A stretch of DNA of 64,000 nucleotides from Bremerella sp. P1 (GTDB taxonomy: Bacteria; Planctomycetota; Planctomycetia; Pirellulales; Pirellulaceae), in contig NZ_CP118164.1 in assembly GCF_028748185.1 (NCBI RefSeq), positions 2,728,001 to 2,792,000 on the forward strand, given 5' to 3'. Made by a program: the position numbers and the translations under genes. The notes beneath the pieces were generated by a model that searched no databases, was not told the origin of the DNA, and saw nothing but the letters and a program-made list of their open reading frames with translations. Shown one piece after another: positions 30,121 to 38,580 of this stretch. Position 1 is the first letter of the stretch, and each line of letters starts with the position of its first letter.

Positions 30121-30216
30121 GAGGTGACGGCCTTTAGGTGGGATGCCGAGGTGAGTAGTGTCCCTTGAGGATAGGCGATCGGCGGAAAGATTGCGAGTGA
30201 GAAAGGAGAACCAAAG

Positions 30217-30438
30217 GTGGACGTGAAGTGTCCTGATTGTGACGTAATGATGGAAGAAGGATTTCAGCCCGAGTTCATGGACGGGGGCTTCATTATCCAG
30301 TCACGCTGGGTCAAAGGTCAGGCAACGTTTTCCAGCCTCACTCCTCTCGCGTTTGGTGGCTGTGCCAATGCTCTGCGAGTGACCTCGTTTCGCTGCCCAG
30401 GGTGCGGGCTGCTGCGTCAGTACGCGCTTGGAAAGTAA
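30217..30438 (+). CDS. Small zinc-ribbon-like protein
   Basis: 73-residue protein with CPDC (Cys5/Cys8) near its start and CPGC (Cys60/Cys63) near its end, a spacing that could hold one zinc ion. It resembles small PF20097/DUF6487-like proteins that begin MKCPxC and contain a short hydrophobic core. The start is GTG at 30217, with AAAGGAG eight bases upstream, which is what supports calling it a gene. Cytoplasmic; function unknown. Confidence 0.65.
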   Translation: MDVKCPDCDVMMEEGFQPEFMDGGFIIQSRWVKGQATFSSLTPLAFGGCANALRVTSFRCPGCGLLRQYALGK

Positions 30439-30534
30439 GGCACCGGGAAACTCGCGTTGCCTCTGATCTGCCCGGCAAGGTAAGGTGGGCGTTGTGCGTC
30501 TATTTGGCCGAAGTCTATCGCAGGAGAAGTCAAA

Positions 30535-30876
30535 ATGATTCGACGGATCGGGCTAGGGATGTTGCTCAGCACCATGCTGGTGACGGTCGCTTTTGGAGCG
30601 GATGAAGCGAATCGATCGAGCCACAAGGCAATCAAGAGCTCGGGCGTCCCTTGTTTTTCAAACGGCGGGATGACTTACCAGCAAGGGATTGTCGCTGCGA
30701 GCTTACCGCATTGGTGGCAGAAACCGGGAACCGAGATGACTTGGTTCGAGTTCACGCGTCGCCATGTCATCACCCCGCAGGACATGGTCACCAAATTTCG
30801 ACCGGAGCTTATGAGTCTCATAGGACCACGTGGCCCGATCATTATGGAAGAAGAGCCTCTGCTCGGGATTGACTGA
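30535..30876 (+). CDS. Small exported protein of unknown function
   Basis: 113 residues with a typical signal peptide (IRRIGLGMLLSTMLVTVAFGA). The mature part is about 90 residues with one cysteine, aromatic residues (HWWQKPGTEMTWFEF) and no recognisable domain. GGAGAAGTCAAA precedes the ATG. It lies in a short same-strand cluster with the zinc-ribbon gene upstream and a DUF3307-like gene 20 bases downstream. Confidence 0.65.
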   Translation: MIRRIGLGMLLSTMLVTVAFGADEANRSSHKAIKSSGVPCFSNGGMTYQQGIVAASLPHWWQKPGTEMTWFEFTRRHVITPQDMVTKFRPELMSLIGPRGPIIMEEEPLLGID

Positions 30877-30896
30877 TAATAGGTCTGGCGAGAACC

Positions 30897-31235
30897 ATGC
30901 CGTACATCATGCTGATCCATTGGATCGCCGACTTCCTCTGCCAAAGTCGGTGGATGGCTGAGAACAAGAGCAAGAACCTCGCGGCGCTATCTGCCCACGT
31001 GGGCGTCTACACGGCCGTGATGGGCGTGGCCTGTATACCGATGCTGGGGCTGGTGCCAGGCATTCAGTTCGCACTGATCAACGGCGTGCTGCACTTCGCG
31101 GTCGACTTCGGCACCAGCCGCGTGACGTCGTATTTCTACCAGAAACAAAACATGCACGCGTTCTTCGCGACGGTAGGCTTTGACCAGTACCTGCACTTCT
31201 TGTGTCTGTGGTACGTCAAGGTTTGGGTTACGTGA
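30897..31235 (+). CDS. DUF3307-like small membrane protein
   Basis: 112-residue protein with the family pattern of an N-terminal HWIADFLCQSRWMAENKS motif, a hydrophobic segment with HVGVYTAVMGVACIPM, a central INGVLHFAVDFGTSRV segment, and an aromatic C terminus (FDQYLHFLCLWYV). The conserved His and Asp residues of DUF3307 proteins are present (HWIADF, HFAVDF). Probably an inner-membrane protein of unknown role. It ends upstream of a bidirectional terminator. Confidence 0.8.
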   Translation: MPYIMLIHWIADFLCQSRWMAENKSKNLAALSAHVGVYTAVMGVACIPMLGLVPGIQFALINGVLHFAVDFGTSRVTSYFYQKQNMHAFFATVGFDQYLHFLCLWYVKVWVT

Positions 31236-31248
31236 AGAAGCTTAAGGA

Positions 31249-31287
31249 AAAAATAAACCCAGGGCATAAGCCCTGGGTTATTGTCTT
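31249..31287. terminator. Bidirectional rho-independent terminator
   Basis: AACCCAGGGC (31256-31265) pairs with GCCCTGGGTT (31270-31279) around an ATAA loop. The plus side is followed by ATTGTCTTT and the minus side by TTTATTTTTT, so it can end both the DUF3307-like gene and the convergent DUF1559 gene. Confidence 0.85.
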
Positions 31288-31312
31288 TAAGATCACGTGA
31301 TCCGACAGCAGG

Positions 31313-32266
31313 TTAGTAAGCATCTCCTGAAACCACTTCGCCACCGTTGCGGGTTGCCAACGCCTGGTAGACGGCCAGGTCGATCGTTTCGGTGATCAGG
31401 TGAGCCGAGCCGTCGGCGAAGACGAAGTTCGTGCCGGCTGGGTGGCGGCTGCCGAAGTCGTCGAGGTGGTGCTCTCCGTGATCGTGATCGTCGTCGCCAT
31501 CGTCATCATGATCGTGCTCTTCGTCGTACTGGCTGTTGGGCGCGTGGTCGGCAATACCCAGAATGCGGGCAATCGCTTCTTCGCCGCCACTGACCGAACC
31601 AACCCATGTGCTGAACAGCAGTTCGTCGGCTCCACGAATCGACGTAGCTCGTTCGCCGACCATCAACGTGTGGCTGGTACCGTCGGTCACGTCTCGCATG
31701 GCTCGCTTGGCGTTGTGCCCGAGCATGCCGTTGCCGTCGCAGCGCTGTCCGGCCGGTAGGCCTTCGCAGTCGTGCAGTTCGATCGTGCCGAAGCAGCCGA
31801 CGTAGTTTGCGGAGGCTAGTTCCAAATGCGAACCGTCTTCCATGTGTAGGTCGAACACTTCCGGCGAACGATCGCTAGGGCAGGCATACGGCAGAATGAT
31901 CGTTTCGCGAGCCTGTTGGTTGTTGCCATGGGTGATGCTTAAGCGATAGTCAATCAGGCTATCGGCGATGTTGCCTTGTTCCATCTGCGGCAGAATCAGC
32001 GACGCCCAGCCCCAGCCTGGTTCGCCTTCGGCGAGGGGAGTCTTCGTGTCGGAGGCGGTGGCGATGTAACCACTAGGGAAACTGCCGAACGTATCGTGAT
32101 AGTTGTGCATGGCCAGGCCGAGTTGCTTCAGGTTGTTGAAGCAGGAAGTCCGGCGAGCCGCTTCACGAGCTTGTTGCACAGCTGGCAGCAGCAGGGCAAT
32201 CAAGACGCCGATGATGGCGATCACGACGAGCAACTCAACGAGTGTAAAACCTTTGCGTAGGGTCAT
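31313..32266 (-). CDS. DUF1559 pseudopilin-like protein with His/Asp-rich loop
   Basis: Planctomycete DUF1559 protein of 317 residues. A prepilin-type N terminus (RKGFTLVELLVVIAIIGVL) contains the cleavage and methylation site GFTLVE, and AVQQAREAARR follows; these proteins are thought to be exported type IV-pilin-like subunits. The C-terminal domain has the family pattern (DGTSHTLMVGER, HPAGTNFVFADGSAH). Residues 248-270 form an inserted loop built almost only from Asp, His and Glu (YDEEHDHDDDGDDDHDHGEH), unlike ordinary DUF1559 proteins and suggestive of metal binding. The adjacent gene is also His-rich. Metal binding is inference from composition. Confidence 0.88.
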   Translation of the reverse strand: MTLRKGFTLVELLVVIAIIGVLIALLLPAVQQAREAARRTSCFNNLKQLGLAMHNYHDTFGSFPSGYIATASDTKTPLAEGEPGWGWASLILPQMEQGNIADSLIDYRLSITHGNNQQARETIILPYACPSDRSPEVFDLHMEDGSHLELASANYVGCFGTIELHDCEGLPAGQRCDGNGMLGHNAKRAMRDVTDGTSHTLMVGERATSIRGADELLFSTWVGSVSGGEEAIARILGIADHAPNSQYDEEHDHDDDGDDDHDHGEHHLDDFGSRHPAGTNFVFADGSAHLITETIDLAVYQALATRNGGEVVSGDAY

Positions 32267-32300
32267 TTCTAAGATTCTCTATGGGTATAGGCAGCCCAAA

Positions 32301-32315
32301 ACACACCAGGTGTGT
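32301..32315. promoter_or_regulatory. Palindrome upstream of the His-rich DUF1559 gene
   Basis: ACACACC-A-GGTGTGT is a perfect 7-1-7 palindrome about 35 bases before the ATG at 32266. The position and symmetry suit an operator bound by a dimeric regulator. The identity of the regulator is unknown. Confidence 0.4.
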
Positions 32316-32500
32316 CCGGGGGATTAATGAAATTGTGTAGCGTACAGAGGCGTGCTTCGCGAATATTGCGGAGCACGGGCGATGAAAGTTGATGGTTAGG
32401 ACACCGGGACATTGGAGTCACAGAGCCTAGACCTCTCTCCTCGATGGTTGAGGAAAAAGGAATCATCGTTGGCGCATAAGGGAAGCGCCATAGCTAAGAG

Positions 32501-32953
32501 TTACGCTACCGGGGGTGCCCGTGGAGAATTAGGACCCAATAATTTCGCCGTGATCAGGCGAGTTGATTGCGGGACGATATCGCTGAGAACAACGCGATCG
32601 ACCGTAGCAACCAGGGGAGTCTCTGCCATTTGCCCCAGGGCCAAATGTTGACAGAGCAAACAACCATCGATCGCGACCCCGTGCGAATGCTCGCCGGCGT
32701 GCCAGCCTGGCACTTCCTGCGAAACCGGTTCGGCGTGGTCATGACTGTGGTCGTGATGATGATGATGTCCATGATCATGGTGGTGGTGCCCATGATCTTC
32801 GGCCACTGCCACCGGGTGATGGGAATGGCCTGGCAGGTGCGCGTGCTCACAGCCGGACCAGGCATGAATTACCTGTCCAAAAAGCTGTACCACCAGATAG
32901 GTGGCAATCAGAGCGTAGCTACCAAATTGCCGCATAGAATTCCCAGAGGACAT
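32501..32953 (-). CDS. His-rich membrane-anchored or exported small protein
   Basis: 150-residue protein. A hydrophobic N-terminal segment (SYALIATYLVVQLFGQVIHAW) is followed by a stretch, residues 37-77, made largely of His, Asp and Gly (HGHHHHDHGHHHHHDHSHDH), and then GWHAGEHSHG and a CLLCQHLALG motif near residue 100. The CxxC-His pattern loosely recalls DUF2946-like proteins. Such runs usually bind nickel, zinc, cobalt or copper (family knowledge). Start ATG at 32953, AAAGG seven bases upstream. It lies upstream of the His/Asp-rich DUF1559 gene on the same strand, with 234 bases between. Confidence 0.75.
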   Translation of the reverse strand: MSSGNSMRQFGSYALIATYLVVQLFGQVIHAWSGCEHAHLPGHSHHPVAVAEDHGHHHHDHGHHHHHDHSHDHAEPVSQEVPGWHAGEHSHGVAIDGCLLCQHLALGQMAETPLVATVDRVVLSDIVPQSTRLITAKLLGPNSPRAPPVA

Positions 32954-33145
32954 GATTGACCTTTAAAGCAACCACTATTCTAGACAGAAGGCCATGGTCT
33001 GCTCAACGCATTCATGAACACTTCACGGCGAATTCGCGGAAACTACCGACCCCAACCGAGGGGCAAAAATGCTTGACAGCGGTGCTGTTTTCGGTACGCT
33101 GCCAGCTTTTCTGCCCCTAAGCTCACCCTTTGAAAGCCCTTCGCG

Positions 33146-34321
33146 ATGCAATCCCCTCTTTGGACACTTTGTCGCAGCTGGACAGCCTTTCTGCTTTTGG
33201 CCGTCGCTATGCCGGTCTTGGCTGAGGATACTGCCAGGAAAGTTCCCGTCATCGAACAGGTCGACGAAGCGGTCGCGAAGCTGATTGATGAGAACGTTGT
33301 AGCTGGGGCCGTTACCCTGGTCTCGGAGGACGGCAAGGTGGTTCATTTGAGTGCCGTTGGCAAAGCCGATCTCGAGTCGAACAAGCCGATGACGCGAAAT
33401 TCCATGTTTGCGATCGCTTCGATGACTAAGCCAATTACGGCGACCGCGCTGATGACTCTGGTTGAAGAAGGGAAAGTGAATCTCGATGATCCGGTTTCCA
33501 AGTACATCCCCGAGTTCGCCGACGTCAAACTCGAGGGAAAGAAGCTCGAGAAGCCGATCACGCTACGTCAGGTTTTGACGCACACCTCGGGCTTGGGTGG
33601 TGATCAACGTGTGGTGAAGTCTCTGGAAAACCAGGGAAAGATCTTGGCCGAACGTCCCCTGTACAGCTTGCCGGGAACCAAGTGGCAATACAGCCCTGGC
33701 TTAAACGTGGTGGGTCGCGTAATCGAAGTCGCCTCGGGCAAGCCGTACGGTGAATACCTGCAAGAGAAGATCTTCAATCCACTGAAAATGAACGACACGA
33801 CGTTCGCCCCGACGGACGAGCAAAAGCCACGCATCGCCACGTTGTATGCATTGGATAAAGATAGCGGTGAATTGAAGCCGAGCACCAGACGGAATGGGAA
33901 CGTCGAAACCAATCCCTACCCCAGTCCGAGCGGGGGACTTTACTCAACGGCAAGCGATCTATTTCGCTTCTACCAGATGATGCTCAACGGGGGCTTTCTC
34001 GGTGGCACCAAGATCCTATCGCGGGATTCCGTGACCGAACTAACCAAGGCGCAGACCCCAGATGAAATCGTCACCGGCTTCACGCCTGGCAATCGCTGGG
34101 GGCTTGGTTACTGCGTGGTGAAAGAGCCGCAAGGCGTAACCGAAGCGCTGAGCCCTGGCTCGTTCGGGCACGGCGGAGCGTTCGGCACACAAAGCTGGGC
34201 CGATCCGAAAACAGGCCGAGTCTATCTGCTACTCGTTCAACGCTCGAATTTTCGCAACAGCGATGCAAGCGACTTGCGGAAGGATTTTCAGAACGCCGCC
34301 AAAGCAGCGCTGAGTAAGTGA
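33146..34321 (+). CDS. Beta-lactamase-family serine hydrolase
   Basis: Exported enzyme of 391 residues with signal peptide (LLLAVAMPVLAED). The class C beta-lactamase/D-alanyl-D-alanine carboxypeptidase fold is marked by SxxK at Ser92-Lys95 (IASMTKPI), YSP at Tyr182 (WQYSPGLNVVGRV) and the HGG motif near 338 (FGHGGAFG). Members hydrolyse esters, peptides or beta-lactams; which one is not decidable here. It overlaps the next gene's first codon or lies just upstream of it, so the two are probably co-transcribed. Confidence 0.9.
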   Translation: MQSPLWTLCRSWTAFLLLAVAMPVLAEDTARKVPVIEQVDEAVAKLIDENVVAGAVTLVSEDGKVVHLSAVGKADLESNKPMTRNSMFAIASMTKPITATALMTLVEEGKVNLDDPVSKYIPEFADVKLEGKKLEKPITLRQVLTHTSGLGGDQRVVKSLENQGKILAERPLYSLPGTKWQYSPGLNVVGRVIEVASGKPYGEYLQEKIFNPLKMNDTTFAPTDEQKPRIATLYALDKDSGELKPSTRRNGNVETNPYPSPSGGLYSTASDLFRFYQMMLNGGFLGGTKILSRDSVTELTKAQTPDEIVTGFTPGNRWGLGYCVVKEPQGVTEALSPGSFGHGGAFGTQSWADPKTGRVYLLLVQRSNFRNSDASDLRKDFQNAAKAALSK

Positions 34322-34329
34322 TTCTAAGC

Positions 34330-35208
34330 ATGCCGATCGCTTCAACTCGTGTCCTGCAATGTTGTCGGCTGGCAATCCTCTGCGCGGTGCTGGCATTGCT
34401 GCCAACTCCGTTGCTTTTGGCACAAGCACAGCCAGATCCTCCCCTGGTCGACTCATTTCGCCAGTGGCATGACGTCAGTGGAAAAATTCTGACAAAATCG
34501 CGATTCGCTTATCCGGACGGCGATCGTGTAGCGCTTTGGACGGAAAGCGGGCAAATGTTGCTCATTCCCCAGGCACGGTTTTCCGCTGTCGATCAAGAAT
34601 GGATTGCCGCGCAGCACGTGAAGATTCTTCGCGGAAAGGTCATCTTCGTGGCCGATGGCGACACGATCGGCCTGCTCGATGCGGATAAGAAACAGCATCG
34701 CATTCGCTTAGATGGAATCGACGCACCAGAGCGCGGTCAGGCCTTTGGAACCAAGAGTCGCCAGGCTCTGAATGATGCGATCTATGGCAAAGAAGTCGTA
34801 GTCGCTTACGAGAAGACCGATCTATACGGAAGGATCCTCGGCCAAATCTACCTGGCAGATCGCTGGTTGAATTACGATCAACTCGCTCGCGGAATGGCCT
34901 GGCATTACCGTCACTTCAATGGGGATGCTTACCTGGCCGAAAGCCAGAAGACGGCCGCAGCAGGGAAAGTCGGGCTTTGGCGCGATGTAAGTCCTGAGCC
35001 ACCCTGGCGATATCGACTGGCAGAGAAACGCCGGCGAGAAATGGATGATGCGAAGCGCCCGGCAGAACCGATGCAGCCGACGGGCTACTGGCTGAACACT
35101 TCGAGCGGCGTGCGGCACAACAAGATGTGCGAGCATTATGGCAAAACGAGCCGCGGGAAGTATTGCGACGCCGATGAAGGGAAACCGTGCGGCCAGTGCG
35201 GCGGGTGA
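34330..35208 (+). CDS. SHD1-domain thermonuclease-like protein
   Basis: Exported 292-residue protein. Signal peptide to about residue 30 (VLALLPTPLLLAQAQ), then a SLA1-homology-1 (SHD1) domain about 40-90 (FRQWHDVSGK, ARFSAVDQEWI), then a staphylococcal-nuclease-like domain about 95-235 with conserved RLDGIDAPE, GTKSRQAL and TDLYGRILGQI (the Arg/Glu/Arg catalytic set), then a Cys-rich C terminus (HNKMCEHYGKTSRGKYC, GKPCGQCGG) that could bind zinc. Probably hydrolyses nucleic acids in the periplasm or outside the cell. ATG at 34330 is used; GTG at 34318 would overlap the upstream stop. Confidence 0.85.
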   Translation: MPIASTRVLQCCRLAILCAVLALLPTPLLLAQAQPDPPLVDSFRQWHDVSGKILTKSRFAYPDGDRVALWTESGQMLLIPQARFSAVDQEWIAAQHVKILRGKVIFVADGDTIGLLDADKKQHRIRLDGIDAPERGQAFGTKSRQALNDAIYGKEVVVAYEKTDLYGRILGQIYLADRWLNYDQLARGMAWHYRHFNGDAYLAESQKTAAAGKVGLWRDVSPEPPWRYRLAEKRRREMDDAKRPAEPMQPTGYWLNTSSGVRHNKMCEHYGKTSRGKYCDADEGKPCGQCGG

Positions 35209-35250
35209 GCTAAGTCACCATCGCCGTTGACTTTTCGCCTCAAACCGCGA

Positions 35251-35724
35251 CTACGCGGATGCTTTGGTCTTTACCTGTTGCTTGTTCCAGAAACGGGTCC
35301 AGAGACCAATGCGTCGAACCATCGGAAGGATGGTCGCTGCCAATTGATCCGAATGGACTGCTTCTTCGTGGTGCAGGAACAAAGCACGAGCAAGGGTCGG
35401 AATCTGTCCCTCTTTCTTGGCCTTGGTCATCTTGCGATGCCACGAGCTCAACAGGTCGTGCTTGTATTCGAGTGGATTCCAGAGATCGATGTCGGTCAGA
35501 CGGCCCACTTCAACGGCACGTTTGGCGACCGTGGTCCCCAGGAACATAACCCCTTGAAGTTCTTCAGCTTGCGTCTGATGAACGGCCTCGATCGGCGTGG
35601 TAGGAAGAAGCTGTAAGTTGGGGAGCGTGTCGGTTTCCAGGGCATCCGCAATGCCGCGTAGAAGATACGTTCCGCCAGCCATCTGATCGTCAAGCGAGAC
35701 GACAACAACGGCTTTTTGACCCAT
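35251..35724 (-). CDS. Conserved protein of unknown function
   Basis: 158-residue soluble protein starting MGQKAVVVVSLDDQ at ATG 35724, with AGGA upstream; a longer frame reaching 35910 lacks conserved-looking sequence. The body is alpha/beta: LLRGIADALETD, VMFLGTTVAKRAVEVGRL, and a basic C-terminal half (WHRKMTKAKKEG, TRFWNKQQVK). I do not recognise a domain. It is isolated, downstream of the convergent nuclease gene. Confidence 0.65.
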   Translation of the reverse strand: MGQKAVVVVSLDDQMAGGTYLLRGIADALETDTLPNLQLLPTTPIEAVHQTQAEELQGVMFLGTTVAKRAVEVGRLTDIDLWNPLEYKHDLLSSWHRKMTKAKKEGQIPTLARALFLHHEEAVHSDQLAATILPMVRRIGLWTRFWNKQQVKTKASA

Positions 35725-36154
35725 GGTTTGGGTTCCTGATGCAGAGAATAAGTTGTTCGTGCGTAGCGTATTAACGCTTACTTTGGCCCGACTTGGCAAT
35801 ATCGATTGGGGAAGATTGTTGCGATCTTCACCAAGCATTGAAGCGTACGTTACAAACCTGCGTCGTTCGCTCACAGTGCAAAGTTGGGAACTGTTCTCTG
35901 AGAAGTGCAAACTGTGTGCCTCTTGCGTTCTTCTCAGTTGCTAGCCTCGATGTGCGTTAGCTATTCAATCCAATCGATCTTCCAGCCGCGGAAAGTTGCC
36001 TCGAACGTCTAAAAGAAGAACAAAACGCCAGAAAAAACTTTCAGTACTACGTAAAGCCGTTACGATAGGGGGTTAGGCGACAAGGTTTTCATTCATTCTG
36101 AACATAATGTCGCTCTTCCTGATCCATCCTATCTTTTCTGTTCTGGAGACCATC
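35725..36154. other. Divergent intergenic region upstream of a DUF1559 gene
   Basis: 430 bases between divergent genes; promoters for both are expected. No convincing small gene, RNA structure or strong palindrome; AT-rich near 36030-36130. Nothing else that I can support. Confidence 0.4.
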
Positions 36155-37120
36155 ATGCGAAACGTAAAGGGATTTACCCTCGTTGAGTTATTGGTTGTGA
36201 TCGCCATTATTGGCGTCTTGATTGCCCTGCTTTTGCCGGCCGTGCAGCAAGCCCGTGAAGCGGCTCGGCGGATGCAATGCTCGAATAACTTAAAGCAGAT
36301 CGGCATTGCCGTGCACAACTATCACGATGTCTATGGCAAGTTCCCCAGCGCCATGATGCTCGATCAGGCTCGCTTGGCTGTCAGCAGTTGTCCCGAAGGA
36401 AAATGTGGCACGTGGACTTGGACAGCATTCATCTTGCCGCAGGTCGAGCAGGACAATCTCTACGATCTTCTTCAGGTGGGCATTCTTCCGGGTGAAGTCT
36501 CGCTGGGGGATGCCACCCGACTTGCCGCGGCAAAGGAAGGTTTCGATGGATACCGTTGTCCGTCAGCAAGCGGCCCGGATGAAAACACCGCCCGTAAGGT
36601 TCCCTCTGGCAGTGGAGACGGCAGTGCGGATTGCACAGGCAGTGGCTGCGACGCGATTGCTTTGGCCAACTATGTTGGTGCCAACGATAGCAATACGCTC
36701 GATCGAGACAACTGGAATGGCTTCATGGCCAAGGACACCAATGGGCGCGTGTTTAAGTTCAAAGACATGGTCGACGGGACGAGTAACACGATTGCCATCG
36801 GTGAACGAGCCTACAAGCTGGCCGATCGAACGCTACGTGCTGGAACTCAGTTAGTGGCCAACGGGGACACGGCCAACCATAGCCGTCAGGGACATTCGTA
36901 TGTCACCGCAGGTGGTCGCTGGCCAATCAACTGCACGAACTCGCAAGATTGTGATCGCGGCTTTAGCAGTAACCATCCCGGCGGTGCCCAGTTCCTGTTC
37001 GTCGATGGCTCGGTGCACTTCCTGCCGGAAACCATCGATCACGATACCGACAGCAACGTCGACAGCGTGTACGAGTACCTCATCTGCAAAGACGATGGCA
37101 ATCCGATCGGAGAGTACTAA
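36155..37120 (+). CDS. DUF1559 pseudopilin-like protein
   Basis: Ordinary DUF1559 protein of 321 residues. The ATG at 36155 follows GGAG and gives MRNVKGFTLVELLVVIAIIG, the standard prepilin cleavage site; AVQQAREAARRMQC follows. The C-terminal DUF1559 signature is present: DGTSNTIAIGERAYK, GFSSNHPGGAQFLFVDGSVHFLPE. It has no His-rich loop, unlike the copy at 31313-32266. Such proteins are thought to be surface or periplasmic pilin-like subunits processed by a prepilin peptidase. A predicted lipoprotein follows 50 bases downstream. Confidence 0.9.
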   Translation: MRNVKGFTLVELLVVIAIIGVLIALLLPAVQQAREAARRMQCSNNLKQIGIAVHNYHDVYGKFPSAMMLDQARLAVSSCPEGKCGTWTWTAFILPQVEQDNLYDLLQVGILPGEVSLGDATRLAAAKEGFDGYRCPSASGPDENTARKVPSGSGDGSADCTGSGCDAIALANYVGANDSNTLDRDNWNGFMAKDTNGRVFKFKDMVDGTSNTIAIGERAYKLADRTLRAGTQLVANGDTANHSRQGHSYVTAGGRWPINCTNSQDCDRGFSSNHPGGAQFLFVDGSVHFLPETIDHDTDSNVDSVYEYLICKDDGNPIGEY

Positions 37121-37170
37121 GTCTGATTCGGCTGTTGATCTTCTCTTTTGCTATGGAATGCGAGGTACTC

Positions 37171-37581
37171 ATGCTTGCTCGTTTGTCTTGGACGCTCATG
37201 CTGTTTTTCTGCTTGGTCGGATGTGGTTCTTCCGGTCCCCAGTTGGGGACCGTCGAAGGGTCGGTCACGCTCGATGGCAACCCTTTGACCGGTGCCGTGG
37301 TATCGTTTCGTCCTCTCGAAGGAGGTCGCACCGCGGAAGGTGTCACGGATGAAAGTGGGAACTTCACGATCGAGTTTGCCGCCGGATCCAAAGGCGCGCT
37401 ATTGGGAGATCACGAAGTCCGCGTGACGACGTTTCGTGAACGAGTGATCGGCGACAATGGTCGGGTAGAAGATCCCGGCATGCCGGAAAAGGTGCCCAAC
37501 AAGTACAACGAAGATTCAGAACTGGTACGAACTGTCGAACCAGGGAAGAATCACTTCGACCTGGAACTGACCAGTTCCTAG
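37171..37581 (+). CDS. Lipoprotein with carboxypeptidase-regulatory-like domain
   Basis: Small lipoprotein (about 137 residues) with a lipobox LVGC after a short hydrophobic signal (LARLSWTLMLFFCLVGC). The mature part is a beta-sandwich of the transthyretin/carboxypeptidase regulatory type (GSVTLDGNPLTGAVVSFRPL, TDESGNFTIEF). This protein type commonly follows DUF1559 genes in Planctomycetes. ATG at 37171 has GAGG six bases upstream; earlier in-frame ATGs are less likely. It is probably in one transcript with the upstream DUF1559 gene. Confidence 0.82.
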   Translation: MLARLSWTLMLFFCLVGCGSSGPQLGTVEGSVTLDGNPLTGAVVSFRPLEGGRTAEGVTDESGNFTIEFAAGSKGALLGDHEVRVTTFRERVIGDNGRVEDPGMPEKVPNKYNEDSELVRTVEPGKNHFDLELTSS

Positions 37582-37673
37582 TCAATCGATTGCAATCGCA
37601 GCAAGGGCAGGCTAACCTCAAAGGTCGATCCTGCCCCTTTCTCATTTCTTGCACCACGATAGAACCACCCACC

Positions 37674-38570
37674 ATGACTCACTTACGACTTTTCTCTGTG
37701 CTGGCGATTCTCGCGTTTGTTTCCCCTGCCTTTGCTGCCGAATCGGTTGCCGTAAACTTGTGGCCCGAGGGCAAAGTCCCTGGTCTGGCTGCCGGCGAGA
37801 AGGAAGAGATCGTCGATGAAATGGACGATCGAATCGGCAACCGCGTGACAAAGGTGACCAAACCGAAGATCACCGTCTACAAGCCGGACGCAGAAATCGA
37901 CACCGGTGCGGCCGTGGTCATCTGTCCTGGTGGCGGATATCACATCCTGGCCTATGACCTGGAAGGGGTCGAGGTTGCCCAGTGGTTGAACAAGATCGGT
38001 GTGACCGGGGTCGTGCTGCACTACCGTGTTCCTCGTGCCAAGGAAGGTGAGGTGTACGCCAACCCACTGAGCGATGCTCAGCGTGCGATTCGCGTCACCC
38101 GAGCCAATGCCGAAGCATGGAAGATTGATCCCCAAAAGGTTGGCATCCTGGGTTTCTCCGCCGGTGGTAACCTGGCTGCCGTCACCTCCAACGCGGAAGA
38201 TGCCGCTTACAGTCCCATTGATGACGCCGATAAACTGAGCGCTCGCCCGGACTTCTCGGTGCTCGTCTACCCTGCCTATTTGAATAAGAAGGATGCCGAC
38301 ACCGAGCTGACGCCGGAAGCTTTCGTCGATGAAAACACGCCACCGGCGTTCCTGGTCCACACCAGCGACGACCGTATCTCTTCGACCGGCAGCATTGCTT
38401 ATTACTTGGGCCTGAAGCGACTGAACATTCCGGCCGAATTACACGTTTTCACCTCGGGTGGCCATGGCTATGGTCTGCGACCAACCGAGAAGCCAGTCAC
38501 CCACTGGCCAGATCTCGCGAGCGAGTGGCTGAAGAAAGAAGTCCTGAGCAGCAAGCAAGCGGCCAAGTAA
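37674..38570 (+). CDS. Secreted alpha/beta hydrolase (acetyl/feruloyl esterase-like)
   Basis: Exported esterase of 298 residues. Signal peptide about 1-21. Alpha/beta-hydrolase core with oxyanion segment CPGGGYHILA near 84, nucleophile Ser162 in GILGFSAGGNLAA, catalytic Asp in VHTSDDRI near 245, and His in TSGGHGYG near 270. This layout matches the BD-FAE/acetyl xylan esterase-like group, which removes acyl groups from polysaccharides (family knowledge). The ATG at 37674 is used because the longer frame from 37590 lacks a signal peptide. Confidence 0.85.
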   Translation: MTHLRLFSVLAILAFVSPAFAAESVAVNLWPEGKVPGLAAGEKEEIVDEMDDRIGNRVTKVTKPKITVYKPDAEIDTGAAVVICPGGGYHILAYDLEGVEVAQWLNKIGVTGVVLHYRVPRAKEGEVYANPLSDAQRAIRVTRANAEAWKIDPQKVGILGFSAGGNLAAVTSNAEDAAYSPIDDADKLSARPDFSVLVYPAYLNKKDADTELTPEAFVDENTPPAFLVHTSDDRISSTGSIAYYLGLKRLNIPAELHVFTSGGHGYGLRPTEKPVTHWPDLASEWLKKEVLSSKQAAK

Positions 38571-38578
38571 GCCGCTTG
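38556..38578. repeat. Hairpin between convergent genes
   Basis: CAAGCGGC (38556-38563) pairs with GCCGCTTG (38571-38578) around a loop holding the esterase stop codon. It lies between two convergent genes and has no T run in either direction, so it may be a weak terminator or 3' stability hairpin. Confidence 0.5.
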
Positions 38579-38580
38579 AG

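Noticed and set aside
31440-31540. Low-complexity region as an assembly artefact
   Set aside because: The His/Asp-rich loop stays in frame inside a well-formed DUF1559 protein with its C-terminal signature intact, so it looks real.
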